A stretch of 64,000 nt of DNA from Sphingomonas yabuuchiae (GTDB lineage: Bacteria; Pseudomonadota; Alphaproteobacteria; Sphingomonadales; Sphingomonadaceae), in contig NZ_JACHNX010000012.1 of NCBI RefSeq assembly GCF_014199595.1, positions 32,950 through 96,949 on the forward strand, read 5' to 3'. Made by a program: the position numbers and the translations under genes. The notes under the pieces were generated by a model. It was not told where the DNA came from and ran no database searches. It saw nothing but the letters and a program-made list of their open reading frames with translations. This document shows, piece after piece, positions 33,498-42,651 of the stretch. Numbering within the stretch: the stretch's first letter is position 1; the number at the start of each line of letters is the position of its first letter.

Positions 33498-36400
33498 CAG
33501 ATCTTCCTTTCGGGGCGGGTTGAAGCTCGCCGCCGCAAGAGCAAGTAGGCGGCTGGCAGGATGAACATGGAGAGGAAAGGGGCGGTCAGCATTCCACCGA
33601 TCATCGGCGCGGCGATCCGGCTCATCACCTCCGATCCGGCGCCATGCCCGATCAGCACGGGGAACAGCCCGGCGACGATGACAGCGACGGTCATCGCCTT
33701 GGGACGTACCCGCAACAGCGCGCCCTCCCTGATCGCTTCCGATACTTGCTCGCCCGACGGTGACGGCCCGCGCTCGGCCAATGCGTGTTTCAGGTAGATC
33801 AGCATGACGACGCCGAACTCCGCCGACACGCCGGCGAGCGCGATGAACCCGACACCTGTGGCGACCGATTGCGCATAGCCGAGCAGCCATAATGTCCAGA
33901 TGCCGCCGGTCAGCGCGAAGGGCAGTGTGCCCATGATAAGCGCCGCCTCGTCGAGGCGACCGAAGGTAAGGTAGAGGAGAAGGAAGATGATCGCGAGTGT
34001 CGCCGGCACGACGAGCATCAACCGAGCCTCGGCACGCTGCAGATACTCGAATTGTCCGGAATAGGCGATCGAGACGCCGGGGCTGAGCCGAACATCTTTG
34101 CCAACAGCACGGCGCAGATCGGCGACCGTGGAGGCCAGGTCGCGCCCGCGCACGTCGACATAGACCCATGTCGAGAGTCGACCATTTTCCGTCTTGAGCA
34201 TCGGTGGACCTTCCGCGATCGACACGGATGCGACGGTGCCGAGTGTGATCTGCTGACCCGATGCGGTGACGATTGGGAGAGTTCGCAGTCCCTCCAGACT
34301 GTCACGCAGCTCGCGGGGGTAGCGGACGCTGATCGGGTAGCGGGCAAGGCCCTCCACCGTCTGGCCGATCGTCTCGCCGCCGATCGCGCCGGACACAATC
34401 TCCTGCACATCGGCGATGTTGAGACCGTAGCGCCCCGCGGTCACCCGATCGATATCGACATCGACATAGCGGCCTCCGGTCAACCGTTCTGCCAATGCCG
34501 AGCTGACGCCCGGCACGGTCCTGGCTACACGTTCGATGCTGCCGGCGATGCGGTCCAGCTCGGAGAGGTTGGACCCCGACACTTTCACCCCGATGGGACT
34601 CTTGATGCCGGTCGCGAGCATATCGATCCGATTGCGGATCGGAGGCACCCATACGTTCGTGAGGCCGGGCACGCGCACTGTGCGGTCCAGCTCCTCCACC
34701 AGCTTTGCCGGCGTCATCCCCGCGCGCCATTGATCGCGCGGCTTGAATTGGATGGTCGTCTCGAACATCTCGAGCGGTGCCGGGTCGGTCGCGGTCTCGG
34801 CGCGTCCGGCTTTGCCGAACACGGTTTTGACCTCGGGAACGGTTTTTATCAGCCGGTCTGTGCGCTGGAGCAGGGCCGAGGCGCTCGCGGCCGAAAGGCC
34901 GGGAAGCGCGGACGGCATGTAGAGCAGATCGCCCTCATCCATCGTCGGGATGAACTCGCCACCCAATCGGGTCAGCGGCCATGCCGTCGTCGCCAGTACC
35001 AGGGCGGCGATGCCGATCGCCGCCCAAGGCCGCGCCAACACGCGGTCGAGCGCCGGGCGATAGGCACGGGTGAGCACGCGGTTGATAATGTTGTCGTTCT
35101 CGGCCGGAATGCGTCCCCGGATCAGCCATCCCATCAGGACCGGCACGAGCGTTACCGACAGGATCGCCGCTGCCGCCATCGCATAGCTCTTGGTGAAGGC
35201 GAGCGGGGCGAACAGCCGTCCCTCCTGCGCTTCGAGCGTGAACACCGGCACGAACGACAGCGTGATGATGACGAGGCTGAAGAACAGCGCCGGCCCGACC
35301 TCGGCCGCGGCCTCGGTGATGACGCGCCAGCGTTCCTCGCCCGCCAGCGCCACGCCCGGATGGTCGTGTTCCCATCGCTCGATCCGCTTGTGCGCGTTCT
35401 CGATCATCACGATCGCGGCATCGACCATCGCGCCGATCGCGATGGCGATACCGCCCAAAGACATGATGTTGGCGTTCACCCCCTGCACACGCATGACGAG
35501 CAAGGCCGCGAGCACCCCCAGAGGCAAGGTGACGATCGCGACCAGCGCAGACCGGACATGCCACAGAAACAACCCGCAGATGATCGCGACGACGACGAAC
35601 TCCTCGATCAGCTTGCCCGTCAAATTCTCCACCGCGCGGTCGATCAATTGCGAGCGGTCATAGGTGGTGACGATCTCGACGCCGGGGGGAAGGCTCGCTT
35701 TCAGTTCCGCGAGCTTGGCCTTGACGGCTTCGATCGTCTGCCGTGCATTCTTGCCCTGACGCAGGATGACGACTCCGCCCGCGACCTCGCCTTCGCCGTT
35801 CAGCTCGGCGATGCCGCGGCGCATCTCGGGGCCGATCTGGATCGACGCGACGTCGCCCAAGGTAACGGGGACGCCGGCACCGGCGACCTTGAGCGGGATC
35901 GCGCGGAAATCGTCGACGGTGCGCAAGTAACCTGACGCGCGCACCATATATTCGGCTTCGCCCAGCTCGAGGACGGACCCGCCGGCCTCCTGATTGGCGC
36001 GGCGAATGGCATCGACGGCCTGAGTGTGCGTGACACCGAATGCGGCGAGCCGCGTCGGGTCGAGCAGCACCTGATATTGCTTCACCATTCCGCCGATGCT
36101 CGCCACCTCCGCAACGCCGGGCAGCGTTTTCAGTTCATAACGTAGGAACCAGTCCTGCAAGGATCGGAGCTGCGACAGGTCACGGCGGCCGGTGCGGTCC
36201 AACAGCGTGTATTCATAGACCCAGCCGACCCCCGTCGCATCAGGACCCAGCGCGGCCTGCGCGCCTTGGGGAAGCCGTCCCTGCACCTGGCTCAGATACT
36301 CCAGCACGCGTGAGCGCGCCCAATAGAGGTCGGTCCCATCCTCGAAGAGGACATAGACGTAGCTGTCGCCGAAGAACGAATAGCCGCGCACGGTTTTCGC

Positions 36401-36634
36401 GCCAGGCACGGACAGCATCGTCGTGGTGAGCGGATACGTCACCTGGTTCTCGACGATCTGCGGGGCTTGGCCCGGCCAGCTCGTGCGGATGATGACCTGC
36501 GTGTCGGACAGGTCGGGGAGCGCATCGACGGGGGTGGCACGCATTGCGAACACCCCGGCCATGGCGAGCGCGATGGCCGCCAGGACGACGAGGAAGCGGT
36601 TCGCGACCGACCAGCGGATGATCGCGGCAATCAT
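33497..36634 (-). CDS. cusA: CusA-like HME-RND Cu(I)/Ag(I) efflux pump
   Basis: A 1045-residue RND pump. TM4 has [20 protein letters not shown], the signature of the Cu/Ag class (HME4). The three methionines of the CusA metal site are recognisable: [25 protein letters not shown] and [15 protein letters not shown]. It exports monovalent copper and silver from periplasm to the outside with CusB and CusC, whose genes lie upstream in the same unit and overlap by four bases. Its stop overlaps the cusF start. It differs from the CzcA-like pump at 23425 in this motif, so the two should handle different ions. Confidence 0.94.
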   Translation of the reverse strand: MIAAIIRWSVANRFLVVLAAIALAMAGVFAMRATPVDALPDLSDTQVIIRTSWPGQAPQIVENQVTYPLTTTMLSVPGAKTVRGYSFFGDSYVYVLFEDGTDLYWARSRVLEYLSQVQGRLPQGAQAALGPDATGVGWVYEYTLLDRTGRRDLSQLRSLQDWFLRYELKTLPGVAEVASIGGMVKQYQVLLDPTRLAAFGVTHTQAVDAIRRANQEAGGSVLELGEAEYMVRASGYLRTVDDFRAIPLKVAGAGVPVTLGDVASIQIGPEMRRGIAELNGEGEVAGGVVILRQGKNARQTIEAVKAKLAELKASLPPGVEIVTTYDRSQLIDRAVENLTGKLIEEFVVVAIICGLFLWHVRSALVAIVTLPLGVLAALLVMRVQGVNANIMSLGGIAIAIGAMVDAAIVMIENAHKRIERWEHDHPGVALAGEERWRVITEAAAEVGPALFFSLVIITLSFVPVFTLEAQEGRLFAPLAFTKSYAMAAAAILSVTLVPVLMGWLIRGRIPAENDNIINRVLTRAYRPALDRVLARPWAAIGIAALVLATTAWPLTRLGGEFIPTMDEGDLLYMPSALPGLSAASASALLQRTDRLIKTVPEVKTVFGKAGRAETATDPAPLEMFETTIQFKPRDQWRAGMTPAKLVEELDRTVRVPGLTNVWVPPIRNRIDMLATGIKSPIGVKVSGSNLSELDRIAGSIERVARTVPGVSSALAERLTGGRYVDVDIDRVTAGRYGLNIADVQEIVSGAIGGETIGQTVEGLARYPISVRYPRELRDSLEGLRTLPIVTASGQQITLGTVASVSIAEGPPMLKTENGRLSTWVYVDVRGRDLASTVADLRRAVGKDVRLSPGVSIAYSGQFEYLQRAEARLMLVVPATLAIIFLLLYLTFGRLDEAALIMGTLPFALTGGIWTLWLLGYAQSVATGVGFIALAGVSAEFGVVMLIYLKHALAERGPSPSGEQVSEAIREGALLRVRPKAMTVAVIVAGLFPVLIGHGAGSEVMSRIAAPMIGGMLTAPFLSMFILPAAYLLLRRRASTRPERKI

Positions 36635-38130
36635 CGCCCAGCCTCGCGCGTCATGCGGCGCAGCGTTGGACCATCGGCGGGTTGATCAAAGCCGAACCGC
36701 ACCCGCTCACCCTTGCGATACCCACGCACCAACGCGGGATCGGCGACGCGGAACGTCATTGTCATGGCCGGCCAGCCGATCGCCGGAACGGGCTGATGGG
36801 ACAGGGTGACGGAACTGCGATCGATCGCCTCGATGCTGCCGACCGTCTCGTAGATCGACGCGGTGGGTTTCACGGCCGGCTTTGTTGCGGGTGACGCTTC
36901 GACACCAATCGGACGCGCATCGAGGCCAGCGAGGCTCGCTTCGGAGTCGATCAGGAACTGGCCCGACGCGACAACCTTCTCACCCTCGGTCAGGCCGGCG
37001 ACTATCTCGGTTTTGCCGCCGCCTTCTGCGCCAGTGCGAACCTCGGCGGGTCGAAAGCGTCCACCCGGCCCTGCCAACATGACGAGTGTGCGCCGGCCGG
37101 TCCGGATCACGGCCTCACTCGGAACAAGGAGTGCATCGCGGCTCCCCTGGTCGAGCGCCACGCTGGCGAACATACCGGGGCGCAACCGGCCGGCACGGTT
37201 GGGGAGCTCGACGCGGATTGTGAGCGTGCGGCTCGCTGCCTCGGCCTGGGGCAGGATCGCAGCGATGCGGCCCCTGAAGCTTTCGCCCGGGAAAGCCGCC
37301 AGCGTGGCGATGACGGGCGTGCCGATCCGCAGGTTTCCTGCGAGGGCCTCAGGGACAGCCGCGTTCAGCCACACGGTGGCGAGGCCGTTCACCTCCGCCA
37401 GTGTCTGTCCTTGCGCGACCGTCATCCCCTGTCGGACGCCGAGCGTCTTGATGACGCCCCCCACGGGCGTGCTGATCGTCGTCACACCTTGCGGTCGGCC
37501 GCGCCACTCCGCCGATGCAATCGATCCGGCGGGCATCCCGAGAAGCAACAGGCGCTCTCGTGCCGCCCGCGTGAGCCCGGCATCCCCGGTGCGGCGCACG
37601 GCGAGATACTCCGCCTGCGCGCCCGCCCATTCGGGCACAAGGATATCGGCGAGCGGGGCGCCTGCCGGCACGACATCGCCTGGCGCGCGCGCATAGACGC
37701 GCTGAACGAAGCCGCCGCTGCGTGCCTGCACGACCGCAACGTTGCGGTCATTGAACTCGATGCTGCCGGTTGCCGAGGCCGAGTTTGACAACGATCCGCG
37801 TTCGACCGTGACGATCCGCGCGCCGAGCCGCTGGAGGCTGGCCGGATCGATCGCTACGCCCGGTGCGGCGCTACCGCCTGCGCCCTCGTCGGCATAGCGG
37901 GGGATCAGTTTCATCCTCATCGACGAGAGACCCGGGCCGTCGTGCCGCTCCCCCGGGATCATCGGATCATACCAGTAGAGGATCTTCTTCTGCGGGGCTG
38001 GGGATGCCGTTTGATCGGCAGCCGAAGACGTGCCAAGTTTCGCGAGCCCGAAGCCCACGCCCCCTGCGACCAGCACCAGCGCGCTTACCGCGGTGACAAG
38101 GCGGGCGCGGGTAATGGTAGTGTCGCTCAT
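36631..38130 (-). CDS. cusB: CusB-like membrane-fusion protein with C-terminal CusF-like domain
   Basis: A 499-residue periplasmic adaptor. After an N-terminal anchor ([19 protein letters not shown]) comes [32 protein letters not shown], a heavy-metal-binding domain in which Met and other residues replace the usual Cys. The lipoyl/barrel body follows ([25 protein letters not shown]). The last 80 residues carry a CusF-like domain ([20 protein letters not shown]). This built-in CusF copy could cover for the frameshifted separate cusF. It overlaps cusC by four bases upstream and cusA by four bases downstream. Confidence 0.92.
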   Translation of the reverse strand: MSDTTITRARLVTAVSALVLVAGGVGFGLAKLGTSSAADQTASPAPQKKILYWYDPMIPGERHDGPGLSSMRMKLIPRYADEGAGGSAAPGVAIDPASLQRLGARIVTVERGSLSNSASATGSIEFNDRNVAVVQARSGGFVQRVYARAPGDVVPAGAPLADILVPEWAGAQAEYLAVRRTGDAGLTRAARERLLLLGMPAGSIASAEWRGRPQGVTTISTPVGGVIKTLGVRQGMTVAQGQTLAEVNGLATVWLNAAVPEALAGNLRIGTPVIATLAAFPGESFRGRIAAILPQAEAASRTLTIRVELPNRAGRLRPGMFASVALDQGSRDALLVPSEAVIRTGRRTLVMLAGPGGRFRPAEVRTGAEGGGKTEIVAGLTEGEKVVASGQFLIDSEASLAGLDARPIGVEASPATKPAVKPTASIYETVGSIEAIDRSSVTLSHQPVPAIGWPAMTMTFRVADPALVRGYRKGERVRFGFDQPADGPTLRRMTREAGR

Positions 38131-39356
38131 CGATCGGCGCTCCCGAAGGTAATGGTGAGGCGGACAGAGTCTGCGGCGACGAGCGCCTCACGGTCGAGCA
38201 CGGTCAGCTCGGCGTCGGCGAGCGCGGTCTTGGCTTCGATGGCATCCGCAAGACTCGCGCGACCGGCAGAGTAGCTCGCTATCTCCAGATCGGCTCGCTT
38301 CCGAGCGAGCGGAAGGAGCACGTCGCGCGCGCGCTGCCATTGGCTGTGATGCATTTGGTGGTCCGCCAGCGCGGCCTCCAGATCGGCTGCCAATGTGCGC
38401 CGGGTTTCTTCGCGCGCGGCCTCGGCCTGCGCCTGTGCGGATTTGCGGGCTTCGATGCGCGGGTTCTGACGCGATCGAGCGAACAGCGGCAGGCTCATCG
38501 AAACTCCCGCCGACACCATGTCGCCATACCGGGGGTCACGGCGTTGATAAGCTACCTCTACCCCCCAATCGGGTCGCTTCTCCGCTCGCGCCGCATCCAC
38601 GTCGGCCTGGGCGCGCTGAATACCGGCCTCGGCGAGAACCATGTCGGAGTGAAGGCTGAGCGCGTCCCGCAGCCGCGCCGGAGCCAGATCGATCGCGGGC
38701 ATATCGCCGGCAATCTCGGGCGCCGATACGCCGGTCCAGCGAGCCAGCATCGCGCGGGCGCGCGCAACGGCGGCCATCAACTCGTCGCGGCGGTCGTCGA
38801 GTGCCGCGATCTCCTGATCGGTCGTCAGTGTCTGACCAGGGCGGACCGAACCGGTCGTCACGGCGGCCCGCGCAGCGGAAGGGAGAGATCGAAGGAATAG
38901 CAGAACGGTGTCGAGGGCAGCTAGTCGACGCTCGGCATAAGCAAGGTCGATCCATGCCTGCCCCGCTCCCAATCGCACCTCCCGGAGCTTGGTCGCTTGC
39001 GATGCTTCTGCCGTTGCGATCACGGCGCGTGCCTGCGCTTGCGCGGCATGACGCTTGGCAAGGTTGGGTAGGTCCTGTTGGAAACCGACACGCCCCATCG
39101 TCATGTCGTCTCTGGATAGGGAGAAGGCGGGTGGCCCAGAGACAGGATAATTCTCGATTCCGATCGACACACGGGGGTCCGGAAGGCTTCCCGCCGCACG
39201 TGCATCGGCTTGGGCGGCGCTGACCCCCGCGCGACCGGCAACCGCTCCCGGGGCGTTGGCAACCGCATCGCGCAGCGCTTGGTCATAGGTAAGTGTCTGC
39301 GCGTGCGCGGCGCTCGTCGTGAGCGCGGCGACCGCGAGCATCATGGATGCGCGCAT
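38127..39356 (-). CDS. cusC: CusC-like outer-membrane factor (TolC family)
   Basis: A 409-residue outer-membrane channel with a signal peptide (MLAVAALTTSAAHAQ). TolC-type repeats include LTYDQALRDAVANAPGAVAGRAGVSAAQADARAAGSLPDP and, near the end, ADLEIASYSAGRASLADAIEAKTALADAELTVL. It is first in the cusCBAF unit and would be the exit duct for copper and silver. The ATG at 39356 is used; Met5 is an alternative with a better signal peptide. A terminator-like hairpin at 39386-39417 lies between it and the small gene upstream, so it probably has its own promoter, which I could not identify. Confidence 0.9.
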   Translation of the reverse strand: MRASMMLAVAALTTSAAHAQTLTYDQALRDAVANAPGAVAGRAGVSAAQADARAAGSLPDPRVSIGIENYPVSGPPAFSLSRDDMTMGRVGFQQDLPNLAKRHAAQAQARAVIATAEASQATKLREVRLGAGQAWIDLAYAERRLAALDTVLLFLRSLPSAARAAVTTGSVRPGQTLTTDQEIAALDDRRDELMAAVARARAMLARWTGVSAPEIAGDMPAIDLAPARLRDALSLHSDMVLAEAGIQRAQADVDAARAEKRPDWGVEVAYQRRDPRYGDMVSAGVSMSLPLFARSRQNPRIEARKSAQAQAEAAREETRRTLAADLEAALADHQMHHSQWQRARDVLLPLARKRADLEIASYSAGRASLADAIEAKTALADAELTVLDREALVAADSVRLTITFGSADR

Positions 39357-39385
39357 CCCTCTAGTCCCTTCATGTCATAATGATG

Positions 39386-39417
39386 GCCGGGCTCCAAATG
39401 GTTGATCGGAGCCCGGC
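39386..39417 (-). terminator. Hairpin between the small secreted-protein gene and cusC
   Basis: A perfect 10-bp stem, GCCGGGCTCC (39386-39395) with GGAGCCCGGC (39408-39417), 12-base loop, located 21 bp after the stop of the minus-strand gene at 39438. The stem is followed in transcription direction by a mixed AT stretch (CATCATTATGAC). Confidence 0.6.
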
Positions 39418-39437
39418 ACCTGTTCAGGCTCGCCAGC

Positions 39438-39689
39438 TTAAGTTGACTGGCCGCCCTTCATTGACATGCAGGCGTCGCGACCGCGTTCCATCATCGGGCA
39501 CACGCAGGCGCTCGACTGGGGAACGTCCGTAACCCATACGCGACGTGGGGCTTGAAGCGGCGCCCGCGGGCCCGGCTGGTAATTGGAACGCCACTCCCAA
39601 TGACCATTGCTTTTATTTTCAGATGTGGCCGCCGTCGCTGCCGACGCGGCGAGGCTAGCGGCAAATACCGCCAAGATGAACGTTTTCAT
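39438..39689 (-). CDS. Small exported protein of the copper region
   Basis: An 83-residue protein starting at MKTFILAVFAASLAASAATAA, a clear signal peptide, with GGAAAG at the right distance from ATG 39689. The mature part has WEWRSNYQPGPRAPLQAPRRVWV and a short C-terminal segment with three Cys and several Met (CVCPMMERGRDACMSMKGG). The Cys/Met cluster could bind Cu(I). No family name is recognised. It sits between cusC and other small copper-linked genes on the minus strand, which is the main argument for a metal role. Confidence 0.7.
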   Translation of the reverse strand: MKTFILAVFAASLAASAATAATSENKSNGHWEWRSNYQPGPRAPLQAPRRVWVTDVPQSSACVCPMMERGRDACMSMKGGQST

Positions 39690-39771
39690 GTCACTTTCCA
39701 ATTTGATCGAGATTTAAAATCGGCAGAGCCGCAACCGGCGAACGGCTGCAGCCTGACACGGCTTGACTCGA

Positions 39772-40128
39772 TCAAACGGTAGGCGGTTCGGGCTCGGGAG
39801 CGACGTTGAGGCCGGCAAGTGCCCGGCTGGCAGGCCAGATAACGATTTGAGATGCGATCGAGCGCTTCAGCACTCTTGCCGGCTCCTCAAACGTCATGGG
39901 AACAACGCATCCCATTTGGGCGATACACGCCAGCGTCAGTCCTTTGCATGGGTGTTCCGATGACGGATCCGGGGTCGCCATACCCGCGCAATCCATGCGG
40001 GATGGGGTGACATGGCTCATCGCCATCTTGGGTGAGAGCGATGGGCCGGCCGCATACGCAATTCCTTGGCCCAAAAGGCCAAGCAACGCTCCAACAAGAA
40101 GCAAGAGAGAAAGACGAGCTTTCAACAC
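39772..40128 (-). CDS. Small membrane/exported protein, Met- and Cys-bearing
   Basis: A protein of about 118 residues from GTG 40128 (LKARLSLLLLVGALLGLLGQGIAYAAG), with a signal or anchor helix. The mature part has MAMSHVTPSRMDCAGM, EHPCKGLTLACIAQMGCVVPM and a hydrophobic strand. The Cys/His/Met pattern resembles small DUF2946-like proteins found next to copper genes, but I do not claim that family firmly. The frame is open to 40233, adding residues with no recognisable features. The start is uncertain because no good ribosome-binding site is seen. Confidence 0.55.
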   Translation of the reverse strand: MLKARLSLLLLVGALLGLLGQGIAYAAGPSLSPKMAMSHVTPSRMDCAGMATPDPSSEHPCKGLTLACIAQMGCVVPMTFEEPARVLKRSIASQIVIWPASRALAGLNVAPEPEPPTV

Positions 40129-40241
40129 CCGGATACTATCCCAATTGTCAACGCCGAGGTCAATACGGGTGGTTTGCCGGGTGCCGTAGTGCCGGCATGA
40201 AGCGCCGGGGAAGATTTGCCGCTCACAAGACAACCTGTCGT

Positions 40242-40694
40242 TTAGGCGCCGTGGCTAGCAAAGACACGCCGGCCAGCGGCACCGAACGCAATGACGTCAT
40301 AGGGCTGGGTTCTCATGCCGGGCACCTCCATGCCCGGTGAGCCCATCGGCATTCCGGCCACGGCCAAGCCGCGCACGCCTTTAGGATGCTGGGCCAGCGC
40401 GCGCTTCATGTCCGCGATCGGGACATGTCCCTCAAACGCCATGCCGTCGATGATCGCGGTATGGCAGGACGCGAGGTCAGCGGGCAGGCCGATCTTACGC
40501 TGCAGCACCTCACGGCGATCATCGTCGATGATCTGGACCTTGCGGCCGAACTGCTGACGCACCTGCGCCGCCCATTTCTCGCAACAGCCGCAACCCGGAT
40601 CGCGGTGCATGGCGATGTCGGCCGCGGCCGATGCGACCGCTGGGATGGTCATTAGCAAGGCGGCGACGGCGCCACGAACACCATTCTTCATCAT
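40242..40694 (-). CDS. DUF411 periplasmic protein (CopG-like)
   Basis: A 150-residue exported protein of the DUF411 family, found in copper resistance clusters. After the signal peptide it has AMHRDPGCGCCEKWAAQVRQQFG, the thioredoxin-like CxCC site, followed by LASCHTAIIDGMAFEGHVPIADMKRALAQ. CopG-type members bind Cu in this CxCC and are linked to Cu(I)/Cu(II) redox change. It follows the DUF305 gene on the minus strand, separated by a hairpin (40713-40752). It may belong to the same ECF-controlled transcript through partial read-through. Confidence 0.88.
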   Translation of the reverse strand: MMKNGVRGAVAALLMTIPAVASAAADIAMHRDPGCGCCEKWAAQVRQQFGRKVQIIDDDRREVLQRKIGLPADLASCHTAIIDGMAFEGHVPIADMKRALAQHPKGVRGLAVAGMPMGSPGMEVPGMRTQPYDVIAFGAAGRRVFASHGA

Positions 40695-40712
40695 CAGCTC
40701 CTAAAAGGAAAT

Positions 40713-40752
40713 CCCCGCCCTGCCGGGGGGTAGGGGGATCGACAGGGCGGGG
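40713..40752 (-). terminator. Hairpin between DUF305 and DUF411 genes
   Basis: A perfect 10-bp stem, CCCCGCCCTG (40713-40722) and CAGGGCGGGG (40743-40752), with a 20-base GC-rich loop. It begins 11 bp after the DUF305 stop. It may act as an attenuator or RNA-stability element inside the transcript. Confidence 0.5.
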
Positions 40753-40762
40753 CAGCGCTCCC

Positions 40763-41155
40763 TTATTGCGGGCGCTTGCCGTGCTTGCTGAGCCACGCCT
40801 GCAGCTCGGCAATATCCTTTTCCTGTTTCGTGATCGTCATCTGCGCCATGCGCTTGGTCTCGGCGTCGCGCGCGTCACGCACCGCAACGCGCGACATGGC
40901 GATGGCGCCTCGGTGATGCTCGATCATCTTGCGCGTCCACATTTCGGCCGCGTCGCCCTGCTTGGCCGCCATCATCTTCTGATGCATGTCCATCTCGGCC
41001 TGGCCGTAGGGATTGCCGGCCATCATGCCCGCCATGTCGTCGTGGTTCATGCCGGCCATCTGACCGTGGTTCATGCCCTGCATTCCGCCGCTCTGCTGCG
41101 CGAGGGCGGGCGTGGCGAGCAGCGCCAAAGCTGCGAATGTTGGTGCGAAGCGCAT
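40763..41155 (-). CDS. DUF305 copper-binding protein (CopM-like)
   Basis: A 130-residue exported DUF305 protein. The signal peptide is followed by a Met/His-rich linker (GGMQGMNHGQMAGMNHDDMAGMMAGN) and the helical DUF305 domain: DMHQKMMAAKQGDAAEMWTRKMIEHHRGAIAMSRVAVRDA, whose MIEHHRGAI motif is the family hallmark. It should bind copper in the periplasm, as CopM does. It has its own copy of the ECF-type promoter motif at 41184-41209, 29 bp before the ATG. Confidence 0.9.
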   Translation of the reverse strand: MRFAPTFAALALLATPALAQQSGGMQGMNHGQMAGMNHDDMAGMMAGNPYGQAEMDMHQKMMAAKQGDAAEMWTRKMIEHHRGAIAMSRVAVRDARDAETKRMAQMTITKQEKDIAELQAWLSKHGKRPQ

Positions 41156-41183
41156 TATTGATCTCCCTGGGTTCTAAGACTTC

Positions 41184-41209
41184 TACGCGTGCGAGGCGGC
41201 TATCCCTCA
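41184..41209 (-). promoter_or_regulatory. ECF-type promoter motif of the DUF305 gene
   Basis: On the minus strand this reads TGAGGGAT, then 14 bases, then CGTA (TACG at 41184-41187, ATCCC at 41202-41206). The CGTA ends 29 bp before the start codon at 41155. Five other copies with the same 14-bp spacing occur in the copper region. Confidence 0.75.
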
Positions 41210-41288
41210 CCCGGGGTGCTAGAACGCGCGAGAAATTGTCAGGAAACAGGACTTTATTTCCGAGGGCTACGCTCCTGAGCCGCGTATA

Positions 41289-42026
41289 TTATGCCTCGAT
41301 CACGATGTTGCGACGCCGCGTTTTGGGCCATCGCATGTAGAGAAGCACTGCCCCCCCTAACCAAAGCGCAAGCCCACCGATCGCGAAGGCGAGCAGCCAG
41401 GGCGTGTTGAAGTTCTCGTGATTCGTCCAATCCATGATGTGAAGGCCCCAGAAGAAGTCGTAGAGCCGCCAAGTGCCGGTTCGGACAGCCGAGATCCGAC
41501 CGGTGTCGGCCGCGACAAAGACGCGGGTGGAATCGAGGTCGGCGAACGCGACGCGCCAGGCGGGGAGCGTGCCGCGATATTCGGGGCTGGCGCGCTCGAT
41601 CCGCTCTACCTTCGCCGCTGGTCGAGCACCGCCACGCCATGCCAAACGCGCGATCTCCTCGGCCTCACGAGCCGTTGGTGCTGGCAGCGCTTGGCCCGTC
41701 GCGGCGTCGAACAGGCGCGTTCCCTTGGCTGTCGCGACCTCGGCGACCGGGCGGCCAAGCCACATGCGATAGGTGATGGCCTCGATGGGCGCATCTGCTG
41801 CGCCTACGATCGCCGATGGTGGGGCGAACGTGCTGCCGCGGGGAAGGGGCGCCGCGGCTTTGCGGTCAACGAGGTGATCGCCATGCACCCGATCGATCGG
41901 CAGGAAGCTCATCAGGGCGCCGCTTGCGAACCATAGCAGGAGCTGCGCGCCGATGATGATCGCGAGCCATTTGTGCGTGCGGCTCGCGAGTAGATGCAGC
42001 CTCAGTTTCGCGCTTTTCAGAACCAC
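41289..42026 (-). CDS. PepSY-domain membrane protein
   Basis: A 245-residue inner-membrane protein. It has an N-terminal PepSY-associated TM (RTHKWLAIIIGAQLLLWFASGALM), a periplasmic middle with a PepSY-like unit (VAFADLDSTRVFVAADTGRISAVRTG), then GLHIMDWTNHENFNTPWLLAFAIGGLALWLGGAVLLYMRW. His residues in the TM parts (RTHKW, FFWGLHIMD) are typical of PepSY-TM proteins that can bind haem. It is the last gene of the copA-copB-cytochrome c unit, 25 bp after the cytochrome. A role in copper-linked electron transfer is inferred. Confidence 0.85.
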   Translation of the reverse strand: MVLKSAKLRLHLLASRTHKWLAIIIGAQLLLWFASGALMSFLPIDRVHGDHLVDRKAAAPLPRGSTFAPPSAIVGAADAPIEAITYRMWLGRPVAEVATAKGTRLFDAATGQALPAPTAREAEEIARLAWRGGARPAAKVERIERASPEYRGTLPAWRVAFADLDSTRVFVAADTGRISAVRTGTWRLYDFFWGLHIMDWTNHENFNTPWLLAFAIGGLALWLGGAVLLYMRWPKTRRRNIVIEA

Positions 42027-42051
42027 TCCTCCCTCAACCTCGTCGCCGGGG

Positions 42052-42636
42052 TCACTTCATACCCGGCATGTCCTTCATCATCTCGTCGTGATCGGCCGGG
42101 GCGCTCGCGACCAGTGCCTTATACTGTTCGGGCGTCATGCCGGGGAGCTTGCGGACGAACGCGACCATATTCCAAATTAGGGGGTCGGGATGCGTCTTGC
42201 CCCATGCCGGCATGGCGCTGAGCTTCACCCCGTGCTTGATGATCCAGAATTGCTGGGCGGGGGTGAGATCTTGAGCGCGCGCGAGTTCCGGCGCCTGTGG
42301 ATAGAGGCCCTGGCTCATCTCGGATTTCTCGACGCCGGGGCCGAGATGGCAACCGGAACACATTTCTCCGTAAAGGCCCGCGCCGACTGACACGCGCTGC
42401 GCCGATGCCAGATCGGCCGGGGGTGTTATGCCGCGCGCGCGTGCCTCAATCGACCGATCGCGCAGGCGTTCGAGCATTGAATAGACCGCCGGCGTGTGCG
42501 GTTCGTCGGCCGCGATGTTATACACGCCAAGGTAGATAAACGCGGCTGCGCCCAGCGCCAGGACGATCGCCAGGGCGCCTACGAACGGCAGGCTCGGGAA
42601 GTGCTGCCTTATCGAGCGCCTGCCGTCTTGAGCCAT
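42052..42636 (-). CDS. Monohaem c-type cytochrome
   Basis: A 194-residue protein with an N-terminal membrane anchor (FVGALAIVLALGAAAFIYLGV) and one haem-binding site, GEMCSGCHLGPG, with a likely distal Met in KLSAMPAWGKTHPD. The ATG at 42636 is four codons inside the longest frame. The C-terminal tail carries Met/His residues (HDEMMKDMPGMK). It lies between copB and the PepSY gene in the copper operon, so it may hand electrons to or from the CopA oxidase. Confidence 0.85.
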   Translation of the reverse strand: MAQDGRRSIRQHFPSLPFVGALAIVLALGAAAFIYLGVYNIAADEPHTPAVYSMLERLRDRSIEARARGITPPADLASAQRVSVGAGLYGEMCSGCHLGPGVEKSEMSQGLYPQAPELARAQDLTPAQQFWIIKHGVKLSAMPAWGKTHPDPLIWNMVAFVRKLPGMTPEQYKALVASAPADHDEMMKDMPGMK

Positions 42637-42651
42637 CTGTTCCTCCATCGA

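Noticed and set aside
33072..34169. 365-codon minus-strand open frame covering the cusF region as one gene
   Set aside because: Only the part from 33497 to the C8 run matches CusF; the 5' part is a shadow of cusA and the 3' part is the shifted frame.
34052..35935. 627-codon plus-strand open frame over cusA
   Set aside because: Shadow of the RND gene; low-complexity Arg/Asp/His composition and no domain.
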